Positions 62,028 through 64,000 of a DNA stretch of 64,000 nt are shown here, in pieces. The position numbers and the translations under genes are program-made. The notes under the pieces are model-generated. The model ran no database searches, was not told the origin of the DNA, and saw nothing but the letters and a program-made list of their open reading frames with translations. Numbering within the stretch: position 1 is the first letter of the stretch; each line of letters opens with the position of its first letter. Origin of the DNA: Micractinium sp. NFX-FRZ (lineage: Eukaryota > Chlorophyta > Trebouxiophyceae > Chlorellales > Chlorellaceae); NCBI GenBank assembly GCA_029339195.1, contig JAPTJF010000199.1:39807-103806 (forward strand). The letters run 5' to 3'.

Positions 62028-63578
62028 CTAGCGCCGCGCGCTCGGCGCATTCTTGACCAGCAGCTCCCACAGCGTGTCCCTCAGCCGCCGGTGCTCCCAC
62101 TCCAGCACGCGCTGCACCTGGCTGCGGCTGCCGTGCGCGACGCGCCGGCTGTCGGCGATCGACGCCGTGCGCACTAGGGCTCCCTGCAAAGAAAGTGAGT
62201 AGCGCAGGCGCACACAGGTGGGTGGCATGTAGGCAAGGCTGCGGCTGCAAAGAAGAGTGCGCCAGCTGTCGGCGGGTTGCACTTGAGCGCGGCGCAGGGG
62301 GGAATGGGATAGACGAGGGATGAGACGAGGAAATGGGTGGCAGTGCGGGCGGGTAGAAGCGAGTGGAGGTGGCAGAGAGGTTTGGTCGGATCGGCAGGGT
62401 TGGGCAAGTGTGGGGGCAGGTGCAAGGCGGAGAGGCGATGCAGGCTTACCCCCGTTACTCAAACGAGCAACGTACGCGCTGCATCGCCCAACAGGAACCC
62501 CCGCCTGCCTCACTCCTTGCCAGCCGCCTGCCAACATTAACAACCACACAGAAGAAGAAGCAACCCTAAACGCACCCCCATCATCTTCCCGCCCTCCCTC
62601 CAATCCCTCCCTCCCGTCCCGTCCCTCCCTCGCCCCCCTCTCCCTCGCCTCCAACTCACGTCCACAAAGAACAGGAAGCGGGGCGCGCTCTTCAGGCTGT
62701 ACATGCGCGCGACCTCTGATGCGTAGTCGAACTCGTCGTGCATGTCGTGGCGCAGGAAGACGATGCGGGCGCGCTGCTGCCGCGACTCCCGGCACACCGC
62801 CTCGAGCTCTTGTAGCACTTGCTTGCAAATGCCGCAGCTCCTGCACAGAGGAAGGGGGCGGTGAGGGTGAGCATGGCAGGCACATTGCTCCAGCTGACGC
62901 AGCAGATCCTGGACCAGAGCGGGAAACAATCCAGAGCAACAGGCGGTGGGGTACGGCACAGGCAACTGCCAACCGTCTCCCCGACCACTAACCCCCTGCA
63001 GCCCGCTGCATGCGGCTGCTCCTCACAACCTCTGCGCCACCATGCCCACACCCAAGCCCCAGCGCACGCTGCCACACCCACCCTGCCCCCGATTCTGCTT
63101 GCTTGCCTGGAGTACACGGTCAGCATCACCAGCTGCCCCGTGGCTTCCTGCAGGATCGTCTCCAAGTGCACCAAGCTCTGCACCTCGATCACGCCGCCCG
63201 TTGACAGCGCTGCCGGCACATTGGCCAGTACTGCCGCCTGCTGCTCCTGCCGCTGCCATTGAAGCTCCATGTGGTGCCTGCAGGACGCCGGGTGCAGGTT
63301 GACACAGGATGGGAGGATGGCTAGGCGCAGCACCCGGGCGCGGCTGGAGCTGGGGCAAGTCAAAACGGCGCGGCAGGCAGGCGGCGGTGGTAGGCAGCAG
63401 GCGGCGGCGGAGCCACCAAGCTGTCGCAACCCCTCTCGCCCGCTACGATGACACACCTGTGATCTATCTTAAAGGCTGAGGGCCTGCAGCAGCCGCGACG
63501 ACTCTGGCTGACAGCGCGCCGCTGCTTTGTTTGTTGCCTGAGCAGCTGCGAGCGCTGCAGGGCCAGGCAGCTCGACAT
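62028..63578 (-). CDS. Thioredoxin-like protein with SCGICK active site
   Basis: Four exons (63578-63457, 63277-63107, 62840-62660, 62183-62028) splice in phase to 209 aa. The N-terminus, MSSCLALQRSQLLRQQTKQR, is basic and Ser/Gln-rich without acidic residues, fitting a plastid or mitochondrial transit peptide. The thioredoxin fold follows: IEVQSLVHLETILQE, QLVMLTVYS, the redox motif SCGICK (about 98-103), then RIVFLRHDMHDEFD, YSLKSAPRFLFFVDGALV with the cis-proline of the fold, and a C-terminal helix. The usual WCGPC is replaced by SCGIC, as in atypical plant plastid thioredoxin-like proteins, so redox potential and partners probably differ from classical thioredoxins. The intron just before the motif uses a GC donor (CCAG then GCAAGC), and the active site straddles this exon junction. 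Confidence 0.85.
62841..63106 (-). other. GC-AG intron in the thioredoxin-like gene
   Basis: The donor GC at 63106-63105 follows GTGTACTCCAG; the acceptor GTGCAG ends at 62841. Only this choice joins VYSR to SCGICK in frame. Confidence 0.88.
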
Positions 63579-64000
63579 GGTGTGGTGGTCACTAGAGGCT
63601 GTGGAGGGCCTTATTGGCTAGCACGGAAGAGGCGCCTATAACAAGTTGAAGGGGCGCGCGCGCTGCCCAAGCTCACAACTCCTCGGGCGACTTAGATGAA
63701 CCAAACGTGGGACAACATGCCAGAGGGTGGCCTGCCGGGAGCCAGAAACCGGCTCCAAACCCTGCACCTTGTCGGCGGCAGCATGCGAAGCGGCGCGGCG
63801 GTGCCCCCCAGCCTGGACACCCGTCTCGTGGCCCCTGGCCAACACTTGCTGGTTGCAAACAGGCATGATGAAAGCATCACTGAAATTCATGATCCCTGTT
63901 GACTTCGGCCTGCCATGCCTTGCTCACTAATTGGCAAGGACAGTCTGGATATCCAGGTCCAAAGCCCGGATCCAGACCGTCCCGTCCAGAGAAGGGGGTG
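63579..64000. other. Right edge, no gene seen
   Basis: Upstream region of the thioredoxin-like gene. A small inverted repeat (GTCTGGAT at 63943-63950 and ATCCAGAC at 63970-63977) lies near the edge; its meaning is unclear. Confidence 0.4.

Noticed and set aside
63943..63977. Inverted repeat near the right edge as a transposon end
   Set aside because: Arms are only 8 bp and the sequence is cut by the window edge; no transposase or target-site duplication seen.

Overview
The window is nuclear DNA from a green alga, most likely a trebouxiophyte (Chlorella/Coccomyxa-like). The signs are high GC, many short GT-AG introns with a few GC-AG introns, TGTAA-type signals downstream of several stops, and the gene set: an NRT2 nitrate transporter, a VTC polyphosphate polymerase (kept by chlorophytes, missing from land plants), a plant-type TDY MAP kinase and two plastid-type proteins. 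There are no operons, ribosome binding sites, CRISPR arrays or rRNA/tRNA genes. Most long open frames are unspliced GC-rich shadows. Genes were built by following protein-family continuity across introns and checking splice sites and codon phase. Seven models (HhH glycosylase, NRT2, SPX-VTC, VTC1, V-ATPase D, MAPK, thioredoxin-like) plus two unnamed small proteins close perfectly in frame.

Layout from left to right: a coiled-coil protein cut by the left edge (-); a small two-helix membrane protein (-); a divergent HhH-GPD DNA glycosylase (-); an NRT2 nitrate transporter (-); a 753-aa SPX-VTC-DUF202 polyphosphate polymerase (-) head-to-head with a stand-alone VTC1 (+); two tandem MFSD6-type MFS transporters (-, -); the nucleoporin NUP160 (-) head-to-head with V-ATPase subunit D (+); a plastid-type single-TM protein (+); a TDY MAPK (-); and a thioredoxin-like protein (-).

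The middle reads as a nutrient and vacuole neighbourhood. NRT2 brings in nitrate. The two VTC genes would make polyphosphate in acidocalcisomes or vacuoles under SPX/inositol-pyrophosphate control, a process that in other eukaryotes depends on the proton gradient made by the V-ATPase, whose D subunit lies nearby. Co-regulation is inference only.

The most unusual signal is not a gene. Introns of nearly every gene contain degraded, and in one case nearly perfect, extra copies of the neighbouring exon edge, including the splice site. I found this at more than twenty loci in seven genes. It looks like a continuing process of tandem duplication across splice junctions, giving decoy splice sites, possible poison exons and raw material for new introns. 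Other notable points are four GC-AG introns (one is GT-AG in its tandem paralogue), one intron present in only one of the two MFS copies, and a 6-nt first coding exon in the polyphosphate polymerase gene.
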